A stretch of 64,000 nucleotides of DNA from Aestuariivirga sp. (GCA_030680855.1 JAUXUN010000025.1:1-64000), one strand, 5' to 3'. Counted from the stretch's first letter, positions 34,311 through 43,951 are shown. Numbers and translations are program-made. The notes: generated from the sequence alone by a model not told the origin.

Positions 34311-35762
34311 TTATCCCATCGTCATTCGAAGCACATCACGCAGTTTGCCCATGGCTTTTTTGGTGGTTTTTTCATCGGCTGCGGCAAATCCCATGAGAAG
34401 GCCTCGTTGAACCTGGCCGTGACGGTATTGGATTGAGAGCGGCGAGACGTTTACGCCGTGGCTGCGGGCCGCTGCCGCCACCGTTTTGTCGTCGTGGTTT
34501 TCGTGAAATAGCCCGACAAGCTGTATGCCTGACTCGGTGTGGCGCAGGCGCAGCCAGGGGCTGAGATATTCTTCACATATTTCCATGAAGTATTGGCGGC
34601 GTGTTGCATAAAGCCGGCGCATGCGGCGCAAGTGCCTGGCGAAGTGGCCTTCATTGATGAAGTCGGCAAGGGCCGCCTGGGTGAGGAGCGGCGGAAACTG
34701 GCCGGTTACACTGAGTGCCGAGACGAGGCCTTCGCGAAAGGCTTCCGGCACGACGAGAAAACCCAGCCGCATCGCCGGGAACAGAAGTTTGGCAAAGGTT
34801 CCCACATAGACAACGCGGTTTGAAGCGCTGATGCCTTGCAGGGCTGGGATGGGCTGGCCTTGAAAGCGGTATTCGCTGTCGTAGTCGTCCTCGATGATCC
34901 AGGAGTTCCAGCTTTCGGCCATGTGGATGAGATTGAGGCGTTGTTCCATGGGCATGGTGATACCCAGCGGTTGGTGGCAGGAGGGTGTCACAAAGATAAG
35001 GCGTGGCGGCACAGGCGGCGGCTCAAGGTCCCAGCCGTTGTCACTTACGCGCAGCGGCGCGAGGTTGGCACCCGCCGAGAGGAAGGCGGAACCGGCACCG
35101 TAATAGCCGGGCTCCTCCATCCAAACGGTGTCACCGGGATCGATGAGTATCCGCGCCAGCAGATCAAAGGCTGATTGCGCGCCATTGGTGATGACGATCT
35201 GCTCCGGCCTGCAGGTCATCCCGCGCGACGCGGTGAGATAGCGGGCGATTGCTTCGCACAGGGGCGGATAACCGCTGACGTGATAGGTGCCAAAAAGATC
35301 GTGGCGGGCGAGCTTGGCCCGCTTGCTGAGCAGCTTCGACCAGGTGGTGAAGGGGAAATTGTCTGAATCGGGCAAGCCGGGATGAAAGGCAAGGAGGCCG
35401 GGGCTGCCGTGATGATGGGGTTGCGCCAGCATGATTTTGCCGCGCGCCGATATGGTGCTGCCAATTTCAGTGGGCGGCTTCTTCGTTGCAGTGGCAGCCG
35501 TGGGAAGGTCCATCACCAGGGGTGGCGCGCCGCGCCGCATCAGCAGATAGCCTTCGAGCGCCAGTTGTTCGTAAGCGGCGATGACGGTGTTGCGGCCAAC
35601 CGCGAGGTCCTTGGTTAAAAGGCGCGTCGAAGGAAGTGCCGTGCCGCTTGGCAGAACCCGGCGTTCGATGAGACCGCGGAGCTGGCTGTAAAGCTGGCGA
35701 TGCAGATTGGTGGCGATGCCGCGGTCAATGACAATGCCGTCTATCGGGAAAGCTGTTGCCAC
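34311..35762 (-). CDS. MocR-type regulator (GntR helix-turn-helix plus aminotransferase domain)
   Basis: A 483-residue fused protein. The N-terminal GntR winged helix (about 15-80) has GTALPSTRLLTKDLAVGRNT; the C-terminal domain is a class I aminotransferase fold with TNGAQSAFDLLARIL, EDDYDSEYR and the PLP-lysine motif YVGTFAKLLFPAMRLGF (about 318). Such proteins sense PLP or an amine and control amine or vitamin B6 genes; the founding member MocR belongs to the rhizopine locus. It diverges from a MocA-like gene over a perfect palindrome, as expected for its operator. Confidence 0.88.
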   Translation of the reverse strand: MATAFPIDGIVIDRGIATNLHRQLYSQLRGLIERRVLPSGTALPSTRLLTKDLAVGRNTVIAAYEQLALEGYLLMRRGAPPLVMDLPTAATATKKPPTEIGSTISARGKIMLAQPHHHGSPGLLAFHPGLPDSDNFPFTTWSKLLSKRAKLARHDLFGTYHVSGYPPLCEAIARYLTASRGMTCRPEQIVITNGAQSAFDLLARILIDPGDTVWMEEPGYYGAGSAFLSAGANLAPLRVSDNGWDLEPPPVPPRLIFVTPSCHQPLGITMPMEQRLNLIHMAESWNSWIIEDDYDSEYRFQGQPIPALQGISASNRVVYVGTFAKLLFPAMRLGFLVVPEAFREGLVSALSVTGQFPPLLTQAALADFINEGHFARHLRRMRRLYATRRQYFMEICEEYLSPWLRLRHTESGIQLVGLFHENHDDKTVAAAARSHGVNVSPLSIQYRHGQVQRGLLMGFAAADEKTTKKAMGKLRDVLRMTMG

Positions 35763-35788
35763 GGTGGTTCCTAAAAATGATCGCGTTC

Positions 35789-35808
35789 TGGTTCTAACAT
35801 TAGAACCA
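35789..35808. promoter_or_regulatory. Perfect palindromic operator, MocR divergent region
   Basis: TGGTTCTAA and TTAGAACCA form perfect 9-bp arms around CA. It is 26 bp before the MocR start and 59 bp before the MocA-like start. TGGT/ACCA half-sites are typical for MocR-family regulators. Confidence 0.65.
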
Positions 35809-35867
35809 ATCCAGTTATAGGCTCAAGCCAGATAAAGAGACAAGTTTGATGTCCGAGGTGGATAGGG

Positions 35868-36968
35868 ATGCAGCGGTTGAAGGTTGGCGTCATCGGCGCA
35901 GGCGGAATTGCCCAGATTGAGCATATTCCGAACCTGATGAAGCTTAAGCATCAGTTTGAGATTTTGGGCGTTTGCGACCCTTCCGCCAAAGCGCGTGCCT
36001 TTGTCCGCGAAGAGTTTGGGCTTGTGGCGTTTGAAAGCATGGAAGACGTTTTGGCTCTGCCGCTTGACGCGGTTGTCATCGCTTCGCCTGATCCCCTGCA
36101 CCATGAACAGATACTTGCCGCCCTGGGGCGCGGGTTCCACGTGTTCTGCGAGAAGCCTTTGTGTTACGCGCCCGGCGATATTGACGATCTCATTGCGGCC
36201 CGTGACAGGGCGGGAAAAGTCCTGCAGGTCGGCTACATGAAACGCTTCGACCCGAGCTACGAGGCAGCCCTTGGGCGCATGCCGGGAACGGCGAAAACCT
36301 TGCGCTATGTGGCGGTTGAAGTGAATGATCCGGATGCCTGGCCCTTCATCAAGCACCACACGTGGCGCCAGGGCGATGATGTGGCGCCGGACCTGATTGC
36401 TTCCGTAAAGGCCAAGCAGCAGGAACAGGTGGCGCGCGCCGTGCCGGCGCCGCTTGATGCGGTGAGTTACCGTGGCTTTACGGCGGCCTACTGCTCTTCA
36501 CTCGTGCACGATGTGAATGCGGTTCACGGGCTTCTCGATGGGCTTGGCGTACCGGATGGGGAGATCGTCGGGGCGCAAATATTTGCGGGAGGCGAAGGGG
36601 GCCAGGGTGCGGTGCGCCTTCTTGACGGTCGGGCGCTGTGGAACATGGTGCATCTCAAGGTCCCTGCCCTTGCAGACTACAGCGAGAAAATTATCTTCTA
36701 TTTTGACGAAGGCATACTTGAGCTTGAATTTCCGTCGCCCTGGCTCAACCACCAGCCCACACGGCTGACGGTCACGAAGAGCGACGGTTACGCGCTGGTC
36801 AGGGAAGACGTAAGGACCGGATATGAGGAAGCCTTCATTGAGGAGTTGAAAGGCTTCTGGTCGGCGATTGTGGAAGGCAAGGGCGTACGCAACACCGCAG
36901 AGCAGGCGCGCCGCGACATGGCACTTCTCTGCGGACTCGCCCAGTTTTACGCAGGAGCCCGTCCATGA
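35868..36968 (+). CDS. Gfo/Idh/MocA family oxidoreductase (MocA-like)
   Basis: NAD(P)-dependent dehydrogenase of 366 residues. The Rossmann motif is GVIGAGGIAQIEHIPNL (about 6-22), and the family active-site motif is present as EKPLCY (about 93-98). The C-terminal domain is the Gfo/Idh/MocA beta-sheet domain. Family members oxidise inositols, inosamines and other sugars. It opens a six-gene unit with an IolE/MocC-like enzyme and a sugar importer, and overlaps the next gene by 4 nt. This order fits an inositol- or inosamine-type catabolic locus. Confidence 0.88.
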   Translation: MQRLKVGVIGAGGIAQIEHIPNLMKLKHQFEILGVCDPSAKARAFVREEFGLVAFESMEDVLALPLDAVVIASPDPLHHEQILAALGRGFHVFCEKPLCYAPGDIDDLIAARDRAGKVLQVGYMKRFDPSYEAALGRMPGTAKTLRYVAVEVNDPDAWPFIKHHTWRQGDDVAPDLIASVKAKQQEQVARAVPAPLDAVSYRGFTAAYCSSLVHDVNAVHGLLDGLGVPDGEIVGAQIFAGGEGGQGAVRLLDGRALWNMVHLKVPALADYSEKIIFYFDEGILELEFPSPWLNHQPTRLTVTKSDGYALVREDVRTGYEEAFIEELKGFWSAIVEGKGVRNTAEQARRDMALLCGLAQFYAGARP

Positions 36969-37864
36969 AAGTCCGCATCGGCATCAATCCAATCACCTGG
37001 AGCAATGACGATGCGCCGGAGCTTGGCGGCGACATTCCGCTCGAGGTGTGCCTGAGCGAGACGAAACTGGCGGGCTATGCCGGGACGGAACTTGGCGGGA
37101 AATTCCCGCGCCGGTCGGCTGAACTCAAACCTATCATGCAATGCCATGGGCTTGCCGTGATTTCGGGCTGGTATGATGGCCGGTGCGATGAAAAAGATGT
37201 GGACGCAGAAATGGATGCGATCGGCCCCCATCTCCAGCTTCTGAAAGACATGGGTTCGACCCATGTGGTCTATGCTGATACATCGCGTGGCCGCCATGGC
37301 GCAATCTGGGATCCCATTTCCCAGCGCCCGCGACTGCAGGCGGAGGAATGGCCGGTCTATGGACGCAAGCTTACGCAGCTTGCCGAACGCATGGCGGATT
37401 TCGGCGTGCGCATGGCTTTCCACCACCACATGGGAACCATTGTCGAAACGGATGCCGAAGTTGGCCTGCTGATGAAGCGTACGGGCGAGGCGGTTGGACT
37501 TCTCTATGATACGGGACATTCGACTTTCTCCGGCGGCAATCCGTTGCAGCTTATCAAAGATAGTGTGAAGCGCGTGGTGCATGTGCATTGCAAGGATGTG
37601 CGCGAGCCGATGCTTGAAAAAGCCCGCGCCGAGGACATGAGTTTCATGGGTGCGGTGCTCGAAGGCATTTTCACGGTGCCGGGCGATGGCTTCCTTGATT
37701 ATGCGTCAATCCTGCGGATTCTGGCGGAGGCAAATTATTCAGGCTGGCTTGTTGTGGAAGCCGAGCAAGATCCAAGAAAGGCCCACCCCCTCACCTACGC
37801 CACGATGGGTTTCAAGAACCTGTCACGCTTGGCCACGGAGGCGGGCTTTACGGTTGAAAATTAA
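36965..37864 (+). CDS. iolE: Myo-inosose-2 dehydratase-like / MocC-like barrel protein
   Basis: A 299-residue xylose-isomerase-fold barrel. The opening KVRIGINPITWSNDD, FHHHMGTIVET (about 156), LLYDTGHSTFSGG (about 178) and the late VVEAEQDP (about 261) match inosose dehydratases (IolE) with their metal-binding Glu, Asp, His and Glu. MocC of the rhizopine locus is a member of the same family. It overlaps the MocA-like gene by 4 nt. None of iolA, B, C or D is nearby, so either these lie elsewhere or this copy serves a special inositol derivative. Confidence 0.85.
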   Translation: MKVRIGINPITWSNDDAPELGGDIPLEVCLSETKLAGYAGTELGGKFPRRSAELKPIMQCHGLAVISGWYDGRCDEKDVDAEMDAIGPHLQLLKDMGSTHVVYADTSRGRHGAIWDPISQRPRLQAEEWPVYGRKLTQLAERMADFGVRMAFHHHMGTIVETDAEVGLLMKRTGEAVGLLYDTGHSTFSGGNPLQLIKDSVKRVVHVHCKDVREPMLEKARAEDMSFMGAVLEGIFTVPGDGFLDYASILRILAEANYSGWLVVEAEQDPRKAHPLTYATMGFKNLSRLATEAGFTVEN

Positions 37865-37984
37865 TTGGGGCGGAGGTTTCCGCCCGCAGATGGAACCAGT
37901 GCGAAAGCGTAACCTAGAAACTGAAAATGCAACTGGTCCGTTGGCCGCGATCATGGCCGGCGGAGACAACCAAAAGGAGGAAAC

Positions 37985-38941
37985 ATGTTCTCGCTTGCGA
38001 AAATAATGAAACCAGTGCTCGGTCTTTTGGCCGGGTTGACGATGCTATCCGCGGCGGCTGGGTTTGCTGCCGCCGACGAAACCCGTGTGGTGTTTGTGAC
38101 CCATGGCCAAAGCGGCGATCCCTATTGGTCAGTGGTCAAGAACGGCATGGACGATGCTGCCAAGACCCTTGGTGTGAAAGCCGAGTATCTGGCACCTGAA
38201 ACTTTTGATATGGCCAAGATGGCTCTTATGATCGACGCGGCGGTGGCTTCGAAGCCTGATGGCCTCGTGGTTTCCATTGCCGATCCGGCAGCGCTTGGCG
38301 AACCCGTCAAGAATGCGGTTGCTTCAGGCATCCCCGTTATCGTTATTGATTCCGGCGGCGGCGCGCTCACCAAGGAACTCGGTGGCCTGCTCTATCTCGG
38401 GCAGAGCGAATACGAGGCTGGCGTCATGGCTGGCGAACGCATCAAGAAGCTCAACGTCACCAAGGCGGTGTGCGCCAACCACGAGGTCGGCAACGTCAGC
38501 CTGGATGACCGCTGCGCCGGTTTTGCCAAGGGACTTGGGGTTGATGTGCCGGTTCTCAACGGCGTGATGGACCCGACGGAGATGAAGAACCGCCTTATTG
38601 CCTATCTCAAGACGAATGCGGATACGCAATTCGTTTTGACGGTTGGCATCGGCGGCGCCGAGCCTGGCCTGGTTGCCCTCGAAGAACTTGGCCTTACGGG
38701 CAAAGTGAAGATCGGCACCTTCGACCTTTCGCCAACCATTCTGCAAGCGACAGCCGATGGCAAAATGGAGTGGGGAATCGACGCGCAGCAATATGCGATG
38801 GGCTACATTCCCGTTGTCATGTTTGACCTGTGGAAGAAGTACAAGATTGCGCCAATTGCCGATTATCCTACGGGACCGGGATTTGTGACCGGGGAAACGG
38901 CAGCTTCGGTTATCGATCTGGCAAAGCAAGGCAAACGCTAA
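37985..38941 (+). CDS. Sugar ABC transporter substrate-binding protein (MocB-like)
   Basis: Periplasmic LacI-fold binding protein of 318 residues. A signal peptide (LGLLAGLTMLSAAAGFAAA) is cleaved near residue 30. The mature start ETRVVFVTHGQSGDPYWSVV and the IGTFDLSP block (about 245) are typical for carbohydrate-binding members of the ribose/fructose/inositol group. A perfect AAGGAGG site lies 5 bp before the ATG, so high expression is expected. It lies 120 bp after the IolE-like gene and 60 bp before the permease, with a hairpin between. Confidence 0.9.
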   Translation: MFSLAKIMKPVLGLLAGLTMLSAAAGFAAADETRVVFVTHGQSGDPYWSVVKNGMDDAAKTLGVKAEYLAPETFDMAKMALMIDAAVASKPDGLVVSIADPAALGEPVKNAVASGIPVIVIDSGGGALTKELGGLLYLGQSEYEAGVMAGERIKKLNVTKAVCANHEVGNVSLDDRCAGFAKGLGVDVPVLNGVMDPTEMKNRLIAYLKTNADTQFVLTVGIGGAEPGLVALEELGLTGKVKIGTFDLSPTILQATADGKMEWGIDAQQYAMGYIPVVMFDLWKKYKIAPIADYPTGPGFVTGETAASVIDLAKQGKR

Positions 38942-38947
38942 TCTCTG

Positions 38948-38978
38948 CATGGCGGCTGGCAATCTGCTGGCCGCCATG
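38948..38978 (+). terminator. Hairpin after the MocB-like gene
   Basis: CATGGCGGC (38948-38956) and GCCGCCATG (38970-38978) form perfect 9-bp arms with a 13-nt loop, directly after the binding-protein stop. No T-run follows, so it is probably a stabilising or partial attenuating hairpin. Confidence 0.6.
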
Positions 38979-39001
38979 TAAATAATTGCTTGGAGGATGG
39001 C

Positions 39002-40099
39002 ATGAGCCTTGAGGTGAAGGACGAGCGAGTCCGCACTGTTCCGTTGCTTGGCCGGTTGCTCAGCCGGCCGGAGCTTGGGGCGATTGCGGGAACGGTTCTG
39101 ATCTTCTTGTTCTTTGGTATTACCGCAGGTCATAGCGGCCTGTTCAGCGCCAAAGGCATCGTGAATTTCCTGGAGGTTTCAGCCCAGCTCGGGATTCTGG
39201 CAGCGGCGGTTGCCCTGCTCATGATTGCCGGTGAGTTCGATCTTTCGATTGGTTCGATGATTGGCTTTGCCGGCATCATCATCGCCATCCCGCCCATCAT
39301 GTGGGACTGGCCGGTGTGGGCTTCAGTGTTGCTGGCCTTCGCAAGCTGCGCCTTCGTGGGTTATCTGAACGGCCTCATTGTGGTGCACACGGGGCTTCCC
39401 TCTTTCATCGTAACGCTTGGCAGCCTGTTCATGCTGCGCGGGCTCACCCTCGGAGTGACGCGCGGCATTACGGGACGCACCCAGGCCTCCGGCCTGCATG
39501 AATATTCCACCGGGGACTGGATTACCCCTTTCTTTGCCGGCCAGGTATTCAAGACGCCCATTCGCTGGCTGGCGGAGCTAGGCGTGATCGGCAAACGGGC
39601 CGATGGCTTGCCGGCGATCAGCGGCATTCCGGTTTCGATCATCTGGTGGATAGGATTGACATTGTTTTTCACCTGGCTGCTGATGCGCACGCGCTTCGGC
39701 AACTGGATATTTGCATCGGGCGGCGAAGCCAATGCGGCGCGCAACATGGGGGTTCCCGTGGCCCGCACCAAGATCACGCTTTTTGTCATGACGGCACTTG
39801 CCGCCGCCCTCTTCGCAACCATTCAGGTTTTGGTCACGGGCTCCGCCGACACGCTGCGCGGCAACCTGAAGGAATTTGAGGCGATCATTGCGGTGGTCAT
39901 CGGCGGCACCTTGCTGACCGGCGGCTATGGCTCGGCGATTGGGGCCATGTTCGGTGCTCTCATCTTTGGTGTGGTGCAAATGGGCATTTTCTATACGGGC
40001 ATCGACACGGACTGGTTCAAGCTGTTCATGGGCGCCATGATGGTGGTCGCGGTGCTGTTCAACAGCTATGTGCGGGCCCGCGCCATGAGGAGCCGGTAA
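39002..40099 (+). CDS. Sugar ABC transporter permease (CUT2)
   Basis: Inner-membrane permease of 365 residues, FrcC/RbsC-like, with [16 protein letters not shown] (about 79) and [18 protein letters not shown] (about 301). GGAGG lies 5 nt before ATG 39002; the frame is open slightly further upstream to 38990. Its stop overlaps the ATPase start as TAATG. It forms a homodimeric channel with the single-domain ATPase that follows. Confidence 0.9.
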   Translation: MSLEVKDERVRTVPLLGRLLSRPELGAIAGTVLIFLFFGITAGHSGLFSAKGIVNFLEVSAQLGILAAAVALLMIAGEFDLSIGSMIGFAGIIIAIPPIMWDWPVWASVLLAFASCAFVGYLNGLIVVHTGLPSFIVTLGSLFMLRGLTLGVTRGITGRTQASGLHEYSTGDWITPFFAGQVFKTPIRWLAELGVIGKRADGLPAISGIPVSIIWWIGLTLFFTWLLMRTRFGNWIFASGGEANAARNMGVPVARTKITLFVMTALAAALFATIQVLVTGSADTLRGNLKEFEAIIAVVIGGTLLTGGYGSAIGAMFGALIFGVVQMGIFYTGIDTDWFKLFMGAMMVVAVLFNSYVRARAMRSR

Positions 40100-40890
40100 T
40101 GGATACGCCCCTCGTTGAGCTCAAATCCGTCAGCAAGTATTTCGGGTCGGTCATAGCGCTGAAGGACGTGTCCTTCGATGTGCGCCCCGGCGAAGTGCAT
40201 TGCCTTCTCGGCGATAATGGTGCGGGCAAATCCACCCTGATCAAAGTTCTTTCCGGGGTTCACAGCCCCGATGAAGGCGAGATTCTGGTGGGTGGCACAC
40301 ATACAAGGTTCAATTCCCCAAAGGACACGCTCGATAAGGGCATTGCCACGGTTTATCAGGACCTGGCGCTGGTTCCATTGATGAGCGTTGCACGCAATTT
40401 CTTTCTGGGCCGCGAGCCCTTGAAGAAAACCTGGTTCCTTCACCAGTTCGACATCGAATATGCCAACCGCACAGCCTATAAGGAGCTCTCGGATATGGGC
40501 ATTCAGCTGCGCAATCCCGAGCAGCCCGTAGGCACGCTTTCGGGCGGCGAGCGGCAATGCCTAGCCATTGCGCGGGCCATTCACTTCGGCGCCAAGGTGC
40601 TGATCCTCGACGAGCCGACATCGGCGCTGGGGGTTCACCAGGCATCAGTTGTATTGAAGCTTATTGTGCAGTCCAAGGCGCGGGGTATTGGCGTTATCTT
40701 CATTTCGCACAATGTGCACCATGCTTATGTGGTGGGTGACCGCTTTACGCTGCTGAAGCGGGGCAAGAGTGCGGGAACCTACCAGAAGAATGAGATCAGC
40801 CGCGACCAGCTTCTCAATCTAATGGCAGGCGGCAAGGAACTGGTCGATCTTGAGCAGGAAATCATCAAACTTAGTAACGGGAAGCGCTAA
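40099..40890 (+). CDS. Sugar ABC transporter ATP-binding protein, single domain
   Basis: A 263-residue FrcA-like ATPase with one nucleotide-binding domain, unlike the two-domain ATPase of the other CUT2 importer in the window. It has [12 protein letters not shown] (about 36), [16 protein letters not shown] (about 143) and [11 protein letters not shown]. It follows the permease directly and is 2 bp before the next oxidoreductase gene. Confidence 0.92.
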   Translation: MDTPLVELKSVSKYFGSVIALKDVSFDVRPGEVHCLLGDNGAGKSTLIKVLSGVHSPDEGEILVGGTHTRFNSPKDTLDKGIATVYQDLALVPLMSVARNFFLGREPLKKTWFLHQFDIEYANRTAYKELSDMGIQLRNPEQPVGTLSGGERQCLAIARAIHFGAKVLILDEPTSALGVHQASVVLKLIVQSKARGIGVIFISHNVHHAYVVGDRFTLLKRGKSAGTYQKNEISRDQLLNLMAGGKELVDLEQEIIKLSNGKR

Positions 40891-40892
40891 TC

Positions 40893-42020
40893 ATGGACCG
40901 CATTGGCGTTGGCCTGGTGGGCACCGGCTTCATGGGCAAATGCCATGCCATGGCCTTTGGTGCGGTGAAGGCGGTATTCGGCGACGTTCCACATATTGAC
41001 AGGGTGGCACTTTGTGATGTGGACACTTCCCATGCCAAGCTGAAGGCTTCCGAGTTTGGATTTGCCCGCGCCACAGCAAACTGGCGTGACGTCCTCGCTG
41101 ATCCGGCCATTCACCTCATTTCAATCACATCACCGAACGGCATGCATCGTGAAATGGCTGTTGCCGCACTTGAAGCAGGAAAACACGTGTGGTGCGAAAA
41201 ACCCATGGCGCTGACGCTCGCCGATGCGGAGGCAATGACGGCTGCCGCGGCAAAAGCCAAGGGACAGGTTACAGCTTTGGGTTATGCCTACTTGCGCAAC
41301 CCTGCGCTGCAATATGCAAAACAGCTTATCGGCGAAGGCGCTATCGGCGAGGTATTTGATTTCCGCGGCAGCGTTGATGAAGACTATATGGCTGATCCTT
41401 CGCTGCCGTGGTCATGGCGGCTGACCCGCAGGGATGCGGGCCTCGGCACGCTGGGCGATTTGACCTGCCATCTGGTTTCACTGGCCCATGAACTCATGGG
41501 AGAAATCAGCAGCCTTTGCGCCATGGCCGATGTCGTTCACGGCAAAAGGCCTGTTGCGGGCGAATCCGGCAAGCTGGCGCGTGTTGAAAACGATGACATT
41601 GCCCATGCGGTGGTGCGCTTTCGCAGTGGCGCGCGTGGTGTGCTCAGTTCAAGCCGCATTGCTCATGGCCGCAAGAATGGACTCAGAATTGAAGTGCACG
41701 GATCGAAAGGCATGCTGTGGCTCGACAACGAGCGCATGAATGAACTGAACCTGTATGTGGCGGAAGGACCTGCCGCTGCCCGCGGCTTTCGCCGCATCCT
41801 CTCGTCGCCCGCCCATCCGGCCTATGGCAAGCTCTGCCCGGCGCCGGGGCACGGCCTGGGGTTCAATGAGTTGAAAGTCATTGAACTGGCGGAAATTCTA
41901 CGTGGCATCCAGGGCGAGCCTTCAAACCAGATTGATTTTGCAAGAGGCCTCGGCATCGAAAAAATCATCCACGCCTTCGCTCAGTCCTCAATGGCACGGG
42001 CTTGGGTAGATATTGCGTGA
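40893..42020 (+). CDS. Gfo/Idh/MocA family oxidoreductase
   Basis: NAD(P)-dependent sugar dehydrogenase of 375 residues. It has GLVGTGFMGKCHAMAF (about 7-22), EKPMALTLADA (about 98) and a C-terminal family domain. It is the last gene of the moc-like unit. It is distinct from the first oxidoreductase and may act on another step, such as inosose or inositol epimer interconversion. Its stop is 12 bp from the convergent PP2C-like gene. Confidence 0.85.
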   Translation: MDRIGVGLVGTGFMGKCHAMAFGAVKAVFGDVPHIDRVALCDVDTSHAKLKASEFGFARATANWRDVLADPAIHLISITSPNGMHREMAVAALEAGKHVWCEKPMALTLADAEAMTAAAAKAKGQVTALGYAYLRNPALQYAKQLIGEGAIGEVFDFRGSVDEDYMADPSLPWSWRLTRRDAGLGTLGDLTCHLVSLAHELMGEISSLCAMADVVHGKRPVAGESGKLARVENDDIAHAVVRFRSGARGVLSSSRIAHGRKNGLRIEVHGSKGMLWLDNERMNELNLYVAEGPAAARGFRRILSSPAHPAYGKLCPAPGHGLGFNELKVIELAEILRGIQGEPSNQIDFARGLGIEKIIHAFAQSSMARAWVDIA

Positions 42021-42032
42021 CCAGAAAACGGC

Positions 42033-42890
42033 TCAAACGCGTTTCCGCAATGCGACTGCGGTTGCGTCGTCGGCTGGCTTGAAACGCAGGTATTTCACGC
42101 AGGCAGGATCACTGGCTTCGACGCTGTGGATGCTGTCCAATACGCTATCCACGCCCCCGGAAGCCAACGACGCTTCCAGCAGGCTCTGTTCGGAATGCAA
42201 CCCGTAGTAATCCACAGCCCGAAAGTAGCCGTCGGTGCAAAGCAGAATCTCCCGGGGCGTGCCAAGATCGAAATACTCGGCAAACTCGGTCGCTGATGGG
42301 CTTGCCTCCAGAATGCCATAGCCACTCGGAGAATTGCGCAATTTCCGGCCTTGCATGAGCTGTGGACGAAATTCGGCGAGAAGCTCTTTGACATCAAGCA
42401 TGCCGGCATCACGGCGCTTGAGCGCTTCGGCTGAAAGCCAGTGATCAAAGGCGTTGTTGGGAGAGGCCGCAACGCTTAGATGCGCACCATCGCCGCCGCG
42501 CGCCAGCAGGCAGGAATCACCCAGGCGCAGCGCTTGCCATGTCTCGCGATAGCGTTTCACAATAGTCAGGCAGGCGGCAGGAGGATCATAATCCTCAGGA
42601 AGATCAAGGTCTTTAGTGGCCGTTTTAAAGTCAGCTATCAAGGTCTGCACGAGTTTGGAGAGAATCTCGCGCAGGGGAAGGTCAAGACTGGCAAGCGCCT
42701 TCAGATGATCATGGGCCTTGGCAACGAGCCAGGCCGCATCGCTTCCGCCGCCGAGAAAATTCTGTCCGTTTATGCCCGTGACGCCGTCGAAGATCCATGC
42801 GGCGGAAACATCTTCGGCGTTGCCGAGGTATCCCAGGCCATCCTCGTTGATTGCGCCTGACCCTTGAGTTACAGCGCCTACAAGCCTCAA
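42033..42890 (-). CDS. PP2C-like serine/threonine phosphatase
   Basis: A 285-residue protein with the metal-dependent phosphatase (PPM/PP2C) pattern: NEDG (15-18), FDGVTG (34-39) with a metal aspartate, LGDSCLLARGG (about 121), a late CTDGYFRAV (about 222) and DDATAVAL near the end. It has no membrane segment or added sensor domain. It is the last gene of the amino-sugar operon and overlaps the oxidoreductase gene upstream by 4 nt, an unusual place for a PP2C protein. It might regulate a protein kinase target, or act on a small phosphorylated molecule; neither can be told from sequence. Confidence 0.75.
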   Translation of the reverse strand: MRLVGAVTQGSGAINEDGLGYLGNAEDVSAAWIFDGVTGINGQNFLGGGSDAAWLVAKAHDHLKALASLDLPLREILSKLVQTLIADFKTATKDLDLPEDYDPPAACLTIVKRYRETWQALRLGDSCLLARGGDGAHLSVAASPNNAFDHWLSAEALKRRDAGMLDVKELLAEFRPQLMQGRKLRNSPSGYGILEASPSATEFAEYFDLGTPREILLCTDGYFRAVDYYGLHSEQSLLEASLASGGVDSVLDSIHSVEASDPACVKYLRFKPADDATAVALRKRV

Positions 42891-43951
42891 AGGGCCACCA
42901 CCTGGCCGGTGCGCACGCTTTCATCGGCAGCCAGCACGATGCGGAGCGAATTGATGGCATCTTCGACGTGTCCGCTCATGTCCCGGTCATGGCGGATCGC
43001 GTCAAGGAAGAGTTCCTGCTCGCGGTTGCAAAGTTCCTGGTGGCCGGGCTCATCGTCCATGCGGATGATTTCATCCGGCGTGGCAAAATTCCCCTTAGGC
43101 GTGAGGAGAGCATGATGCAGGCGCAGGGCACTGGTGCGTGTGTGGCTATCGACGTCAGAAGACGCTGTCTTCGACTCTTCCATGGCAATCGACACGGAAC
43201 CCTTGGGGCCGATCATGTCTTTCACGAAAAAGGCCGTCTCGCTCATCATCGGGCCCCAGCCTGCTTCGTACCAGCCCACGGAGCCGTCATTGAAGGCCAC
43301 GTGAAGGTGGCCATAGTTATACATGTGTTCGTCCACTTCGTTGGTGAGGCGCGCTCCAACTGCGTGGACGCGAATAGGCTTGGCGCCTGTCACCTGGCAC
43401 ATGACGTCGACATAGTGCACTCCGCAATCAACGATAGGACTGATGGAATTCATCAGGTGCTTGTGCACCGCCCATTGGGCGCCGGAGGACTGCTGATTGA
43501 GGTTCATCCGCATGACCAGCGGCTTGCCGAGAGTCTTTCCGACTTCAACAAACTTCACCCAGGAGGGATGAACCCGCAGGATATAGCCGATCACCAATTT
43601 CTTGCCGGAAGCCTTGGCGAGTTTCGCGATCTCCTCGGCCTCGGCCACCGTATCTGCCAAGGGTTTTTCGATGAAGATGTGACAGCCTGCCTTCAATGCC
43701 AGCTTGGCATAGGTGGCGTGGGTATCGGGCCAGGTGTTGATGGATACGGCGTCGGGCTTCAGCGCTGCAAGCGCCTGCACATAGTCCGCGTAGAGGGGAA
43801 CCTCGGGAAATTCCTCCTTGATGTCATTGCGGGCAGCAACGCCCCGGCTACACAAGCCCGCAATTTCAAATCCCTTAATGGATTTGTAGGCACGGGCGTG
43901 GCCCAAACCCATATTGCCGAGACCTACAACAAGCACTTTGATTTTTTTCAT
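42887..43951 (-). CDS. Gfo/Idh/MocA family oxidoreductase
   Basis: A 354-residue NAD(P)-dependent oxidoreductase with VVGLGNMGLGHARAYKSI (about 7) and EKPLADTVAEAEE (about 91). ATG 43951 overlaps the nagA stop as ATGA, and its own stop overlaps the PP2C-like start by 4 nt. Lying between nagA and a phosphatase gene, it probably acts on an amino sugar or its derivative; some family members hydrolyse or oxidise N-acetyl hexosamine glycosides. Confidence 0.85.
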   Translation of the reverse strand: MKKIKVLVVGLGNMGLGHARAYKSIKGFEIAGLCSRGVAARNDIKEEFPEVPLYADYVQALAALKPDAVSINTWPDTHATYAKLALKAGCHIFIEKPLADTVAEAEEIAKLAKASGKKLVIGYILRVHPSWVKFVEVGKTLGKPLVMRMNLNQQSSGAQWAVHKHLMNSISPIVDCGVHYVDVMCQVTGAKPIRVHAVGARLTNEVDEHMYNYGHLHVAFNDGSVGWYEAGWGPMMSETAFFVKDMIGPKGSVSIAMEESKTASSDVDSHTRTSALRLHHALLTPKGNFATPDEIIRMDDEPGHQELCNREQELFLDAIRHDRDMSGHVEDAINSLRIVLAADESVRTGQVVAL

